DNA from: Leptospira biflexa
GTDB lineage: Bacteria; Spirochaetota; Leptospiria; Turneriellales; DYLW01
NCBI GenBank assembly: GCA_020720785.1
Contig: DYOA01000006.1
Span: 17,674 to 64,642, forward strand
DNA: 46,969 bases
Direction: 5' to 3'
Shown here: one piece after another, positions 1-8,484 of the stretch
Position numbering within the stretch: the first letter of the stretch is position 1
Layout of the letters: the number at the start of each line of letters is the position of its first letter
The notes under the pieces: generated by a model
Seen by the model: only the letters and a program-made list of their open reading frames with translations
Database searches by the model: none
What the model was told of the DNA's origin: nothing
Made by a program: the position numbers and the translations under genes

Positions 1-61
1 CCTTCCTGTTTGCCTTCCTGTCTCCCTTCCTGTCTCCCTTCCTGTCTCCCTTCCTGTTTCC
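1..61. repeat. 12-bp tandem repeat encoding a Gln-Glu-Gly-Arg/Lys tail
   Basis: About five units of a 12-bp motif (plus strand ttcctgtctccc and variants) lie head to tail from base 1. Read on the minus strand they encode Arg/Lys-Gln-Glu-Gly four-residue units in frame with the Rpn-like gene. The array continues past the window edge. The unit length keeps the frame, so copy-number change would alter only tail length. It is not CRISPR-like: there are no spacers. Confidence 0.85.
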
Positions 62-740
62 CCTTATCAAACCAGGGTTTAGCGATACGCGTCACATCTG
101 CTCTCATTGTGGCTGGCATAATAAACTCCTTGAACTCCTCTCCCTCAAAATTATCAATTCTAAGGTAAATATAATCATGCAGGATGTCGAGTATTTTTTG
201 TGATTCTGCATTTTTCCTGAACAGACTCTCTTTAAAGGCTTCCGTTTCCGCAAAATCACGAAAAAAAGCCTGGTCAACCCCTTTCAATTCTGTTTTATTT
301 AAATCCACAAAGTAAATGGAAAAAAGGCCATAATGAATTTTCCAAACCCCCGCCGATGGGCCTTCAATATTAACGGCATGGGCTTTCAGAAATTTTTTGG
401 GAACATGATTTGCCAGAATAGTCATGCTGGTATTGCTGTAATCTGCCCCGTCGGTCAAATTGATATAGCCATTCAGATAAATTAAGGCATCCCGGAAGTC
501 TTTTTCTCTCACAGGATCAGCGGGGGATTTGTAGCTGATCAGATTGTGGTTGGTAAACCACGTGAAGAGGGCAAAATCTTCCGGTGGGGCTTTTGCCTCC
601 GCTTCAATGACAAGAACGTCAATTTTTTTGGGAAGTTTAAATAGTTCAAACTCGGTGGTAACCTTGTAGCCGAATGCTTCAAAGAATGCTTTTGCTCCCA
701 TTTTGAAATATTCATCGAATGTGAGGTAAAAGCGTTCCAT
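1..740 (-). CDS. Rpn/PD-(D/E)XK transposase-like protein, C-terminus cut by window edge
   Basis: The reading frame starts at the ATG at 740-738 and stays open to base 1, so the C-terminus is missing. About 246 residues are visible. The body resembles Rpn/DUF4351-type PD-(D/E)XK proteins: a Pro-Lys-Lys-Ile-Asp stretch at residues 37-41 (D41 as candidate metal ligand), then an Asn-Leu-Ile-x-x-Lys-Ser-Pro block at 66-73. Where relatives usually read Glu-x-Lys this protein reads Ser-Tyr-Lys (69-71), so the nuclease site may be degenerate. The visible end is a run of Arg/Lys-Gln-Glu-Gly units, a tail commonly seen in this family. No good Shine-Dalgarno sequence precedes the start. The family is often mobile or multi-copy. 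The family call is from recalled motif patterns only. Confidence 0.6.
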   Translation of the reverse strand, partial: MERFYLTFDEYFKMGAKAFFEAFGYKVTTEFELFKLPKKIDVLVIEAEAKAPPEDFALFTWFTNHNLISYKSPADPVREKDFRDALIYLNGYINLTDGADYSNTSMTILANHVPKKFLKAHAVNIEGPSAGVWKIHYGLFSIYFVDLNKTELKGVDQAFFRDFAETEAFKESLFRKNAESQKILDILHDYIYLRIDNFEGEEFKEFIMPATMRADVTRIAKPWFDKGKQEGRQEGRQEGRQEGKQE

Positions 741-790
741 GCTCTGATGTTTCTCTGCTGGGATAGAATGTCAATGGATATAATGGCTGG

Positions 791-1558
791 TCATTTAATC
801 CCCCCACTCCGTCTCACCGGAATGCCATTGCTATGCAGGTATTCTTTCAAATCCGGAATGGATAATTCCTGATAATGGAATAAAGAGGCGGCCAGAGCGG
901 CGGAAGCCCCCAGATTAAATGCCTCTTTGAAATGTTCTTTTGTCCCCGCACCGCCACTGGCAATCACGGGGATGTTCACGCGTTGGATGACTCTCCGGGT
1001 GAGCTCCAGCTCAAAACCGGACTTGGTGCCATCCGTATCCATGCTGGTGAGGAGAATTTCCCCGGCTCCCCGGGTCTGGGCTTCCTCTGCCCAGTCCACG
1101 GCGTCTCTTCCCGTGGGAGTGCGTCCGCCATGCAGATACACTTCATAAAATTTTCCATTGAACCGGGCGTCAATGGCACAAACAATACACTGGCTCCCAA
1201 AATGCTCCGCTCCCTGTGTGAGCACTTCCGGGTTTTCAAATGCGGCGGTATTCAGAGCCACCTTGTCCGCCCCTTCGGAAAGGACCAGCTTCATATCTTC
1301 CAGAGTGCGGATTCCTCCCCCCACGGCAAAAGGAATGAATACTTTTTCTGCGACCTTTTTCACCAGCTCCAGAATGATACTGCGGCGGTCACTGGACGCG
1401 GTGATATCCAGAAAAACCAGTTCATCCGCTCCCTGCTCATTATATGCCACCGCGTTTTCTATGGGGTCTCCGGCGTCTCTGAGATTTACAAACTCCACAC
1501 CTTTGACAACTCTACCATCTTTTACATCCAGACAGGGGATAATCCTTCTTTGTAGCAT
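791..1558 (-). CDS. hisF: Imidazole glycerol phosphate synthase cyclase subunit HisF
   Basis: HisF makes imidazole glycerol phosphate and AICAR from PRFAR, using ammonia supplied by HisH, in histidine synthesis in the cytoplasm. The 255-residue length is normal. It is a (beta-alpha)8 barrel with catalytic Asp11 (in Cys-Leu-Asp-Val) and Asp130 (in Cys-Ala-Ile-Asp-Ala-Arg) exactly where the family has them. Phosphate-binding glycine loops are visible at Val-Gly-Gly-Gly-Ile (79-83) and Ala-Ser-Gly-Gly-Ala-Gly. It starts at the ATG at 1558 and is divergent from murI with a gap of about 50 bp. No other his gene is nearby, so the pathway genes are scattered. The call is secure. Confidence 0.97.
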   Translation of the reverse strand: MLQRRIIPCLDVKDGRVVKGVEFVNLRDAGDPIENAVAYNEQGADELVFLDITASSDRRSIILELVKKVAEKVFIPFAVGGGIRTLEDMKLVLSEGADKVALNTAAFENPEVLTQGAEHFGSQCIVCAIDARFNGKFYEVYLHGGRTPTGRDAVDWAEEAQTRGAGEILLTSMDTDGTKSGFELELTRRVIQRVNIPVIASGGAGTKEHFKEAFNLGASAALAASLFHYQELSIPDLKEYLHSNGIPVRRSGGIK

Positions 1559-1607
1559 AGGTTTTTTTTTGCTTTATTGCTTACCGGTCAATTCATTTGA
1601 TACTTTC

Positions 1608-2423
1608 ATGCCCATGGAACCCATCGGAATTTTTGACAGCGGACTGGGAGGTCTGACCGTCCTTTCCGCAATCCGCAAAAAAATGCCCTTTGAAAATTTA
1701 ATTTATTTTGGGGATACCGCCAGGGTTCCCTATGGAAGCAAATCCAAAGAAACCATCATCCGTTATTCCCTGGAAATACTTGACTTTTTACTCAAAAAAA
1801 ATGTAAAGATGGTGGTGGTGGCCTGTAACACCGCCTCCTCCCATGCCCTGGAAAGCCTGCGGGCAAAATCCCCCATTCCCATCATCGGGGTGGTGGAGCC
1901 CGGCATTGACGCCCTCTTCCGGAATACGGGGATAATAAAAAAAGCCGGAGTGATTGCCACCCGTTCCACGGTAAACAGCCATTCCTATGTACACGCACTG
2001 CGGAAAAAAAATGATGATATTTTTTTATACCAGAAAGCATGCCCCCTTTTTGTCCCTCTGATTGAAGAAGGTTTTGCCAATAAGTCTGTCACGGAAATGG
2101 TGATCCGGGAATATCTGGAAGAGTTTAACCGGGAAGATATCCGGCATATCATTCTGGGATGCACCCACTATCCGCTCATCAAAGAAGCCATTCTCCGGAT
2201 TTACCCGCATTTTGAGCTCATTGACTCTTCCACAGAAACCAGTGAGACGGTTTTTCGTAAGGCCGATGAGTTGAACCTGCTCAATGAAGAAAACCGTTCG
2301 GCAGGCAGGAATGGCAGTATAGAAATCTACGCTTCCGATCTCACGGAAAGTCTGGAGGAACTGCGCCGCATGTTTTTTGGGGAAAGCATAGACAAAATGG
2401 AGAAAGTCTCTCTCCAGTGGTAA
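1608..2423 (+). CDS. murI: Glutamate racemase MurI
   Basis: It converts L- to D-glutamate for peptidoglycan precursors. The protein has about 271 residues, normal for the family. The start motif Gly-Ile-Phe-Asp-Ser-Gly-Leu-Gly-Gly is at residues 7-15. The two catalytic cysteines are in Ala-Cys-Asn-Thr-Ala-Ser (C73) and Gly-Cys-Thr-His-Tyr-Pro (C185). The frame stays open far upstream to 1158, but that part is antisense to hisF and does not belong to the gene. The start is the ATG at 1608 or, two codons later, the ATG at 1614. It is followed closely by the solute-binding protein gene, with a hairpin between them. Confidence 0.95.
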   Translation: MPMEPIGIFDSGLGGLTVLSAIRKKMPFENLIYFGDTARVPYGSKSKETIIRYSLEILDFLLKKNVKMVVVACNTASSHALESLRAKSPIPIIGVVEPGIDALFRNTGIIKKAGVIATRSTVNSHSYVHALRKKNDDIFLYQKACPLFVPLIEEGFANKSVTEMVIREYLEEFNREDIRHIILGCTHYPLIKEAILRIYPHFELIDSSTETSETVFRKADELNLLNEENRSAGRNGSIEIYASDLTESLEELRRMFFGESIDKMEKVSLQW

Positions 2424-2427
2424 TATC

Positions 2428-2462
2428 TCCGGGAAAAAAGGTTGTCAGTTTGCTTTCCCGGA
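2428..2462 (+). promoter_or_regulatory. 9-bp inverted repeat between murI and the solute-binding gene
   Basis: Perfect arms tccgggaaa (2428-2436) and tttcccgga (2454-2462) enclose a 17-nt loop. The repeat starts five bases after the murI stop and ends 12 bases before the ATG at 2475. It is followed by an A-run, not a T-run, so it is not a standard terminator for plus-strand transcripts. It could be a processing or stability hairpin, an attenuator or an operator. It contains the alternative TTG start at 2442, which makes that start less likely. Confidence 0.45.
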
Positions 2463-2474
2463 AAAAAAAAGATA

Positions 2475-3380
2475 ATGATTCATTATCTGAGAATACCCGT
2501 GCTGGCAATATCCGTTATTGTTTTCTCCGGATTCCTTTACACCAATCCCACCCCGGAAAAAGGAAAAAGTGACCTCCCCCGGGAAAAAAATACGCATGAC
2601 GATGAAGATACGCATTATTTTGACGAAGGTGACATTTATGATTCCATCCGGCATTCCGGAAAACTGCGCATAGGCATTTCCCGGTTTTATCCTCCCCTGA
2701 ATAACACCAGAAAAGAAAACGGCGTTCTGGTCCACTATGGAGCGGAACTTAAAATGGGAGAATCCCTGGCGGATTTTCTGGGGGTAAAACCGGAATTTAT
2801 CTCCCTGGATGTTCCGGATTATATTCCGGCCATAACCCACAGAAAAGTGGATGTGATCATTGGGGGGCTTTCCCGTAATCTGGAACGGGGCAAAAAAATA
2901 TGGTTTTCCCATGCATACCTGAATATCACACCGGCTGCTCTTGCGGATGCCCGTATTCTGCCACAAACCCGCTTTGGGGATGAATTTGAAGAAGAACCAT
3001 TCCGGATAATCTGGGATTTAAACCGTCTGGCAGATTTGAAATTTGCCGTGAAGAAGGGTTCTTCTTATGAAACCCTCATCCGGGAAAAATTCCCCCGGCA
3101 TAAAATAATATTGTTTAATACCAATGAAGAAGGACTCCAGCTTTTAATGAGTAATAAAGTCCATGTTTTTGTTCATGATTCCCTTTTTTTGAAATATGTT
3201 TACGATACCACTCCGGAATGGAAATCCCGGTATTTTTTCCTGCAGGGTGGAGCATACCGTGAAGAGCTCTCCGTGGGCTTGCCCATGGGGGATTTGATTC
3301 TGAAAACGCAGGTGGATTTCTGGATACAGGAAATTCTGCGTACCGGAAAACTGGAAGAATGGATGCGGGATGAAGAATAA
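2475..3380 (+). CDS. Membrane-anchored solute-binding (SBP_bac_3-like) protein
   Basis: About 301 residues. An N-terminal hydrophobic helix (residues about 3-22) is followed by an Asp/Glu/His-rich linker. From Ser-Gly-Lys-Leu-Arg-Ile-Gly-Ile-Ser (about 61-69) onward it is a periplasmic binding protein family 3 domain. The typical block 'Asp-Val-Ile-Ile-Gly-Gly-Leu-Ser' is present, as is a hinge-like Lys-Lys-Gly-Ser-Ser-Tyr. Relatives bind amino acids for ABC importers or form the sensor part of MltF or kinases. Here no permease, ATPase or lysozyme domain follows. Instead the stop overlaps the start of a beta-barrel gene by 11 bp. The ligand is unknown. The start at 2475 is preferred over a TTG at 2442 buried in a hairpin. 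Confidence 0.75.
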   Translation: MIHYLRIPVLAISVIVFSGFLYTNPTPEKGKSDLPREKNTHDDEDTHYFDEGDIYDSIRHSGKLRIGISRFYPPLNNTRKENGVLVHYGAELKMGESLADFLGVKPEFISLDVPDYIPAITHRKVDVIIGGLSRNLERGKKIWFSHAYLNITPAALADARILPQTRFGDEFEEEPFRIIWDLNRLADLKFAVKKGSSYETLIREKFPRHKIILFNTNEEGLQLLMSNKVHVFVHDSLFLKYVYDTTPEWKSRYFFLQGGAYREELSVGLPMGDLILKTQVDFWIQEILRTGKLEEWMRDEE

Positions 3381-4686
3381 GCTTGGGATATTTTTCCTTT
3401 TCTGGGTTGCTTGGTTTGCCTCCGCATCCGCACAGGAACAAAACCTGGATCCTAATCTGCAAAACCTGAGGCTGAATGGATTTTTCCGCACCCGCGGCTG
3501 GTATATGGACACGGAAACCAAAATGAGAGACTTCACATCGGACGGAGAAAAAACCGTTTCCTATTCCGATTTATTTTTTCGCAACCGGCTGGAACTCAAG
3601 GTGCTCCCCGGCCTGTTCATAAACTACACCTTTGATATTTTTAATGTCTTTGGGGAAGAAGCGGCCGCACTGGGAAACAATGATGTCACGATGAAAACCA
3701 GATCTGTATTTTTTGTCATCAATTTTGGTGAGAAATCCCAGCTTTCCGCCGGTCTCCAGCCGTTCAGCGTCAGCGGAGGGTATATCCTGGCCAGAGACGG
3801 GGCGGGTATTAAATATGAGCATAAATTCCTGAATGGTAAACTGACCCCGTATTTTTACTGGATAAAAGCTTATGACAATTCCAGAGAGGAAAATCTGGAA
3901 GGTTATGGAAAAAACAACTATTCGGACGATGACATCTACACGATGGGGACAAAAATAAACTATCTCCCCAACCTCAACGGGGAATTTTATCTGATCTATG
4001 AAAGGGATATGGACAAATCCCTGGCATATAATCCGGACGCACCCGGAAGCCGGAAAACAGGAAATCTCTGCTGGGTGGGCAGCCAGAGCCAGTGGATTAC
4101 CGGAAACTGGAATTTACAGTGGGGTGGCATTTATAACTGGGGGATTTTATCCACCAATGACGAACGTCGCAACCCCCGGCGGGTGGTTTCTGCTGCTCAG
4201 TATGAAGCATCCATTGGCTATCAATTCCGCCACACCCTTCTGTCCTTTGTCTCAGAAGGAGCCACCGGGGATGCGTCTGATGAGTTTGGGAAAGATTCTT
4301 TCCAGCAGATCAAAGCTTCCCATGGTTTTTCCAATATTTTCATCAATGATTCCGGCGGAATTGCATTCCGTGCTTCCGGGGAATCACCCTGGTATGGCCT
4401 GTATGGTTTTGGCTTGAAGGCGGATTTTATTTTGAGTTTTGCCCTGAAGGGGGAATTGCGGCTGGAAACCCGTTTACTGCATTTTCAGTCCACGCATTCT
4501 TTTAACGGATCCCACGTTATGGGGGAGGAATGGGATTTCCGGGCAGAATATGTATTTTATAAAAAGCTGGCCATGTATCTGGAATCGGGATTGTTTTTCC
4601 CTATGCGGGCATACCATGGACTTAGCGGTAGCCCGGATAAATCTGCCACGGCGGAAATTATGCTGGGCACCACCATCCGCTATTAA
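3370..4686 (+). CDS. Outer-membrane beta-barrel protein, porin/alginate-export-like
   Basis: 438 residues with a signal peptide (residues 1-21, ending Ala-Ser-Ala-Gln). The mature part shows alternating polar/aromatic strands throughout, e.g. near Leu-Asn-Gly-Phe-Phe-Arg-Thr-Arg-Gly-Trp-Tyr. It ends in Arg-Tyr after a last strand, a usual outer-membrane barrel C-terminus. The N-terminal pattern resembles alginate-export-type or large porin-like barrels. The start overlaps the solute-binding gene by 11 bp and the stop shares one base with the next start, so the three genes are translationally coupled. It may be the channel or receptor that works with that binding protein. The substrate is unknown. 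Confidence 0.8.
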   Translation: MKNKLGIFFLFWVAWFASASAQEQNLDPNLQNLRLNGFFRTRGWYMDTETKMRDFTSDGEKTVSYSDLFFRNRLELKVLPGLFINYTFDIFNVFGEEAAALGNNDVTMKTRSVFFVINFGEKSQLSAGLQPFSVSGGYILARDGAGIKYEHKFLNGKLTPYFYWIKAYDNSREENLEGYGKNNYSDDDIYTMGTKINYLPNLNGEFYLIYERDMDKSLAYNPDAPGSRKTGNLCWVGSQSQWITGNWNLQWGGIYNWGILSTNDERRNPRRVVSAAQYEASIGYQFRHTLLSFVSEGATGDASDEFGKDSFQQIKASHGFSNIFINDSGGIAFRASGESPWYGLYGFGLKADFILSFALKGELRLETRLLHFQSTHSFNGSHVMGEEWDFRAEYVFYKKLAMYLESGLFFPMRAYHGLSGSPDKSATAEIMLGTTIRY

Positions 4687-5570
4687 TGATGAGAAAAATG
4701 ATATTTCTTCTCCGTTCCTTAATCATCCTGGGTTTTTGTTTCCTCTGGAGCGGAATATCCTTGCCCAAACCACCGCTAAAGGATCAAACTGTTCTTCTGG
4801 ATTATGAAAAAGAGGAATGGGGAATTTACTATCGGTATCTGCCAAACGGAGAAATGGATATCTGCCTGGATTTTTTTCCGCAGGTTTTCATTCTCCGGGA
4901 AGAAAACTACCGCTTTGCCGAACCGGCAATCCGGAAAGCCTGGCGGAAAAGAAATTATCGGGTCATCTCCACCCTTCTTCCCGGTGCGGTGCGGTTCCCC
5001 TGTGAAAAAACGCACAATCCGCTGGAATGCAGATCACACAAAAAGAATATCCACAATCTATATCAAAAAATTGCCAATGATAAAAACTATCTGACGTACA
5101 GAAAGAAAAACCAGAAATGGAACCACGGATATTTTTTTTATAACAACCGCTATTATCTGATTGCGGAGGATTTTGGATTCACCATAGAAAGCAGAATTCC
5201 GGTTTTTCTGGAAACCCATCCTGTACGGGAAAATGAATCGCTCATCCGCATGGCAATGGTAATGGAAAATTCCACGGGAATGATTTATGTGGTATTGAAT
5301 CCGGATTTACTTCGTCTTTCCCCGGAAGATTTTTACCGCCGGGTATGGGAGAATCATCTGGAAAGGAGCAATCCGCCGGAATACGGAGAATCCAGAATCG
5401 GGATAAACGGCACCAGAGAAGCAACTCCCGGCATCACCGCAATTAAGGATGGGTACCAGTACACTTTCTGGAAATCTTCCTCCCGTGGAATTATTGTGAA
5501 AACCCCGGTTTCTGCGGCCGGGAGCGTAATCTTCTTCCTTTCTACCGTTTCAGATATTTTACCAGAGTAA
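4686..5570 (+). CDS. Secreted protein of unknown function
   Basis: 294 residues with an N-terminal hydrophobic segment (about 4-25) like a signal peptide. The rest is soluble, rich in Tyr, Arg and Glu, and has no motif I recognise. Cys106 and Cys115 (approximate) could form a disulphide. The start codon shares one base with the stop of the barrel gene (TAATG), which fixes the start and implies joint translation. The 3' end overlaps the convergent receiver-ATPase gene by 29 bp. Context suggests a periplasmic or surface partner of the binding protein and barrel. No function is claimed. Confidence 0.7.
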   Translation: MMRKMIFLLRSLIILGFCFLWSGISLPKPPLKDQTVLLDYEKEEWGIYYRYLPNGEMDICLDFFPQVFILREENYRFAEPAIRKAWRKRNYRVISTLLPGAVRFPCEKTHNPLECRSHKKNIHNLYQKIANDKNYLTYRKKNQKWNHGYFFYNNRYYLIAEDFGFTIESRIPVFLETHPVRENESLIRMAMVMENSTGMIYVVLNPDLLRLSPEDFYRRVWENHLERSNPPEYGESRIGINGTREATPGITAIKDGYQYTFWKSSSRGIIVKTPVSAAGSVIFFLSTVSDILPE

Positions 5571-6441
5571 CGGAATTTCCCCGGTCGTTATAGTTCACTT
5601 CATCCATGTTGATTTTAGTTATCAGAATTCCCCGCCCGTTCAGATTATGGATATTTTCGGCATCTCTGGGACTGGGGACACGGGACACATCAAAGCCGGG
5701 ACCCTCATCCGTAATGGTGAAAGAAACCCGGTCATTGAAATAGTGGTATGTGAACCATACTTTTCTGTCTTTATAGGGTACTTCCTTGGATTTGGCTTCC
5801 AGATAGTCATAATAGTCAATGAATTCTTCCAGAAGATTCTTTTTTTTCTCATAGGTAATTTCCAGATTCCCGTGCTCCATGGCATTGACCACCATTTCAT
5901 AAAGGGAAAAACGCATCCCCCGTATTTCTGCTTTATCAAAACTCGGAAAATTCTGGATCATTTTCATCAGATCATCCAGAAAGATATTGATCAGATAAAA
6001 ATCCGTGGGTAATATGAAAGAACGCTTTTCCTCCACCACCATAGCCTGGACATCGTATGCCATTCTGCCATAGGAAGTTAGTGACTGGAATTTTGTGAGA
6101 ATGGATAATATATCTTTTACATTTACCGGTTTGGCAATGAAGTCAATGGCCCCGGACTGGAATGCCTCCACAGCATCCTCCATTTTTCCATCCTTGGTGA
6201 GTATAATGAACATGACGTCCGGCATCCGGGTGCGGACTTTCTTAATAAATGCAAAAGCATCCTCATTTTCCGGAAGCTCCGTTTCCACCATTATCAACTG
6301 GTAATTTCTTTCCCAGCATTTTCCCATCGCATCCTTGATATTGGACACATAATCTATATCAATTTTTCCAGGGAATAACTCTTCCATCTGGTTTTTATAA
6401 TTCGCTTCCGGATCAATGACCAGCAGGTTCGGTAGATTCAT
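5542..6441 (-). CDS. Atypical receiver domain fused to RsbW-like ATPase
   Basis: 299 residues. Residues 1-120 form a CheY-like receiver: Val-Ile-Asp-Pro-Glu at 8-12, Ile-Leu-Thr near 80, and the conserved Lys in Ala-Lys-Pro-Val near 106. The phosphoacceptor position reads Val-Glu-Thr-Glu (E53), not Asp. Residues about 165-299 form an HATPase_c_2 domain of the RsbW/SpoIIAB anti-sigma type: N-box Glu-Met-Val-Val-Asn-Ala-Met-Glu-His-Gly-Asn, G1 box Asp-Glu-Gly-Pro-Gly-Phe-Asp and G2 box Asn-Gly-Arg-Gly-Ile. Relatives bind a sigma factor or a STAS antagonist. The STAS protein at 42942 is a candidate partner. A Glu receiver may be locked on or non-phosphorylatable. The gene is monocistronic, with no clear Shine-Dalgarno sequence. 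Confidence 0.88.
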   Translation of the reverse strand: MNLPNLLVIDPEANYKNQMEELFPGKIDIDYVSNIKDAMGKCWERNYQLIMVETELPENEDAFAFIKKVRTRMPDVMFIILTKDGKMEDAVEAFQSGAIDFIAKPVNVKDILSILTKFQSLTSYGRMAYDVQAMVVEEKRSFILPTDFYLINIFLDDLMKMIQNFPSFDKAEIRGMRFSLYEMVVNAMEHGNLEITYEKKKNLLEEFIDYYDYLEAKSKEVPYKDRKVWFTYHYFNDRVSFTITDEGPGFDVSRVPSPRDAENIHNLNGRGILITKINMDEVNYNDRGNSVTLVKYLKR

Positions 6442-6562
6442 TGTATACAGTTAATCCAATGGCAAAGTGGTCAACTGATTTTCCCTGTAAAAAACTTTCT
6501 TTACATTCAATAAATCATTTATAAGCTGATAAAAAAAAATCGTCAATGCTAAAAAGGAGCCA

Positions 6563-8437
6563 ATGACAATGCAAACTTTAAATGAATTATTCCGTTACAC
6601 TCTGGAGAATCATCCGGAGATGATGTCCTTCCATGATAAGGACCAGAAAAAGAATTTCCAAACCACCACTTTTCGTGAGGCATTTGAAATGGCCACCCAT
6701 CTGGGATATGCCCTGATGGACATGGGCCTGCAACCCAAAGAAAATATTGGACTGTTTGCGGACAACCGTCTGGAATGGTGGATAGCAGATATTGCCGTCC
6801 AACTGAACGGAGCCGTGGATGTTCCGCGAGGAACGGACAGCACCCCAAAAGAAATAGAGTATATTTTAAGCCACAGCGAAGCTAAAATTACCTATATTGA
6901 AAATAGTGCCACCTACCACAACCTCAAGGAGATCCTGCCGAACACAAAAGTGGAAAAAGTGATCCTCCTTAACAAGGGAGATTCTGTTTCCGCAGATAAT
7001 GTTTTCAACGTATATGATCTGATTGAAAAAGGAAAATCCCTGAAAGCCCGTTATGCGGCGGAACTGGAAAAAAGAGAAAAGGCCGTTACCAAAGATGATT
7101 TGTTCACCATGATTTATACTTCCGGAACCACCGGAAATCCCAAAGGTGTGATGCTCACCCACCAGAATATGATCTACAACACGGAAGTGGTGCCACCCAT
7201 GGTGGACTTGCGCAATGGAGACCGGACGCTTTCCATACTGCCCGTTTGGCATGTGTTTGAAAGAGCGGTGGATTATGCTATCATCCGGAAAGGGGCCAAG
7301 ATCTATTTTACCAATATCCGGGACCTGCGGGAGGACTTCCAGAAATGCAAACCCACATTCATGGTTTCCGCCCCCCGTCTCTGGGAAAACATTTACCAGG
7401 GAATTAAAAACCAGATTGAGAAAGCAGAAGGCATGAAAAAGATTCTTTTCAACAATGCTTTTGAGCTGAAAAAGAATTTTAAACGCAGTGTGGACTATCT
7501 CCAGGGGAATAAACTCCAGACAGAAGAGGAGCCCATAGCCGCAAAAGTAATCAACGGAGCCACCTCCCTTTTCACCGCTTCCAATCTTCTGGGTCTGGCC
7601 CTGCTTTCTGACACGGTTGTTTTTAAAAAACTCCGCCAGGCATTGGGTGGGCATCTGAGGGGAACCATTTCCGGGGGCGGTGCACTGCCAGCCCATGTGG
7701 ATGAATTTTTTAACACGATTGGGGTTCCCATTTACGAAGGCTATGGCATGACAGAAACCGCACCCATCATCGCTGTCCGGGAAGTGGGTCACGTTATCCA
7801 GGGGTCTGTGGGCTATTTTCCTCCGGGAACGCTGGTGAAAATCCTCAACGATAGAGGGGAAGAAATGCCCAAAGGCCATATTGGGGTGATCCATGTCAAG
7901 GGTCCGCAGGTGATGCGGGGTTATTATAAAAATCCGGAGGAAACTTCCAAGGCATTAAAAGATGGCTGGCTGAATACCGGCGATCTGGGTTTTATCAGTT
8001 TCAATAACACCCTGAGCATCCGGGGACGTGCCAAAGAAACCATCGTCCTCACCGGAGGGGAAAACGTGGAACCAGTACCCATTGAAAACCTTCTTCTGGA
8101 AAGCGATTTTATCAACCAGATTATTGTAGTGGGACAGGACAGAAAAATCCTGGGTGCCCTGATCTGGCCGGACGTGGACAAACTCCGCTCTGCGGGATTT
8201 TCCATTTCCGATGGTGAGGATCTGAATAAAAACGAGGATGTCCGGAAAGAAATTCACAAGGTGCTGAAAAAAACCATCTCCGCAGAAAACGGATTCAAGT
8301 CCTTTGAAAAGGTTACAGGATTTCAGTTTCTGCCCAAACCCATGGAAGTGGGAGATGAGCTGACCAATCTGTTTAAAATGAAGCGGAATGTTATTGCCAG
8401 TAAATACGCAGATTTGATTGAACGGATTTATATTTAA
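6563..8437 (+). CDS. Long-chain acyl-CoA synthetase (AMP-forming)
   Basis: 624 residues of the ANL superfamily. It activates fatty acids with ATP and CoA at the inner membrane, for lipid synthesis or beta-oxidation. The ATP/AMP signature Tyr-Thr-Ser-Gly-Thr-Thr-Gly-Asn-Pro-Lys-Gly is at 185-195. Tyr-Glu-Gly-Tyr-Gly-Met-Thr-Glu lies near 393, and the hinge region Asn-Thr-Gly-Asp-Leu-Gly is near 470. The C-terminal catalytic-lysine region is shaped like long-chain (FAA/FadD15-type) enzymes. AAAAGGAGCCA precedes the start, and a second ATG two codons in is possible. It stands alone in a 120-bp upstream space and ends at a strong hairpin terminator. Chain-length specificity cannot be read from sequence. 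Confidence 0.93.
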   Translation: MTMQTLNELFRYTLENHPEMMSFHDKDQKKNFQTTTFREAFEMATHLGYALMDMGLQPKENIGLFADNRLEWWIADIAVQLNGAVDVPRGTDSTPKEIEYILSHSEAKITYIENSATYHNLKEILPNTKVEKVILLNKGDSVSADNVFNVYDLIEKGKSLKARYAAELEKREKAVTKDDLFTMIYTSGTTGNPKGVMLTHQNMIYNTEVVPPMVDLRNGDRTLSILPVWHVFERAVDYAIIRKGAKIYFTNIRDLREDFQKCKPTFMVSAPRLWENIYQGIKNQIEKAEGMKKILFNNAFELKKNFKRSVDYLQGNKLQTEEEPIAAKVINGATSLFTASNLLGLALLSDTVVFKKLRQALGGHLRGTISGGGALPAHVDEFFNTIGVPIYEGYGMTETAPIIAVREVGHVIQGSVGYFPPGTLVKILNDRGEEMPKGHIGVIHVKGPQVMRGYYKNPEETSKALKDGWLNTGDLGFISFNNTLSIRGRAKETIVLTGGENVEPVPIENLLLESDFINQIIVVGQDRKILGALIWPDVDKLRSAGFSISDGEDLNKNEDVRKEIHKVLKKTISAENGFKSFEKVTGFQFLPKPMEVGDELTNLFKMKRNVIASKYADLIERIYI

Positions 8438-8445
8438 GGAAAACG

Positions 8446-8484
8446 CCCCGGGTATTATCCATGTCCGGGGTTTTTCTGTTTTTT
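8446..8484 (+). terminator. Intrinsic terminator after the acyl-CoA synthetase gene
   Basis: Stem ccccgg (8446-8451) pairs with ccgggg (8465-8470), followed by a T-rich run (8471-8484). It lies nine bases after the stop and serves plus-strand transcription. Its end touches the convergent lon stop at 8483. Confidence 0.85.

Noticed and set aside
1..61. Possible CRISPR array
   Set aside because: The units are adjacent with no spacers and encode a peptide tail in frame.
1158..1607. N-terminal extension of the murI frame
   Set aside because: It is antisense to hisF and lacks family similarity; MurI begins at 1608 or 1614.
6866..7894. 342-codon minus-strand frame
   Set aside because: It is the shadow of the acyl-CoA synthetase, which has clear motifs on the plus strand.
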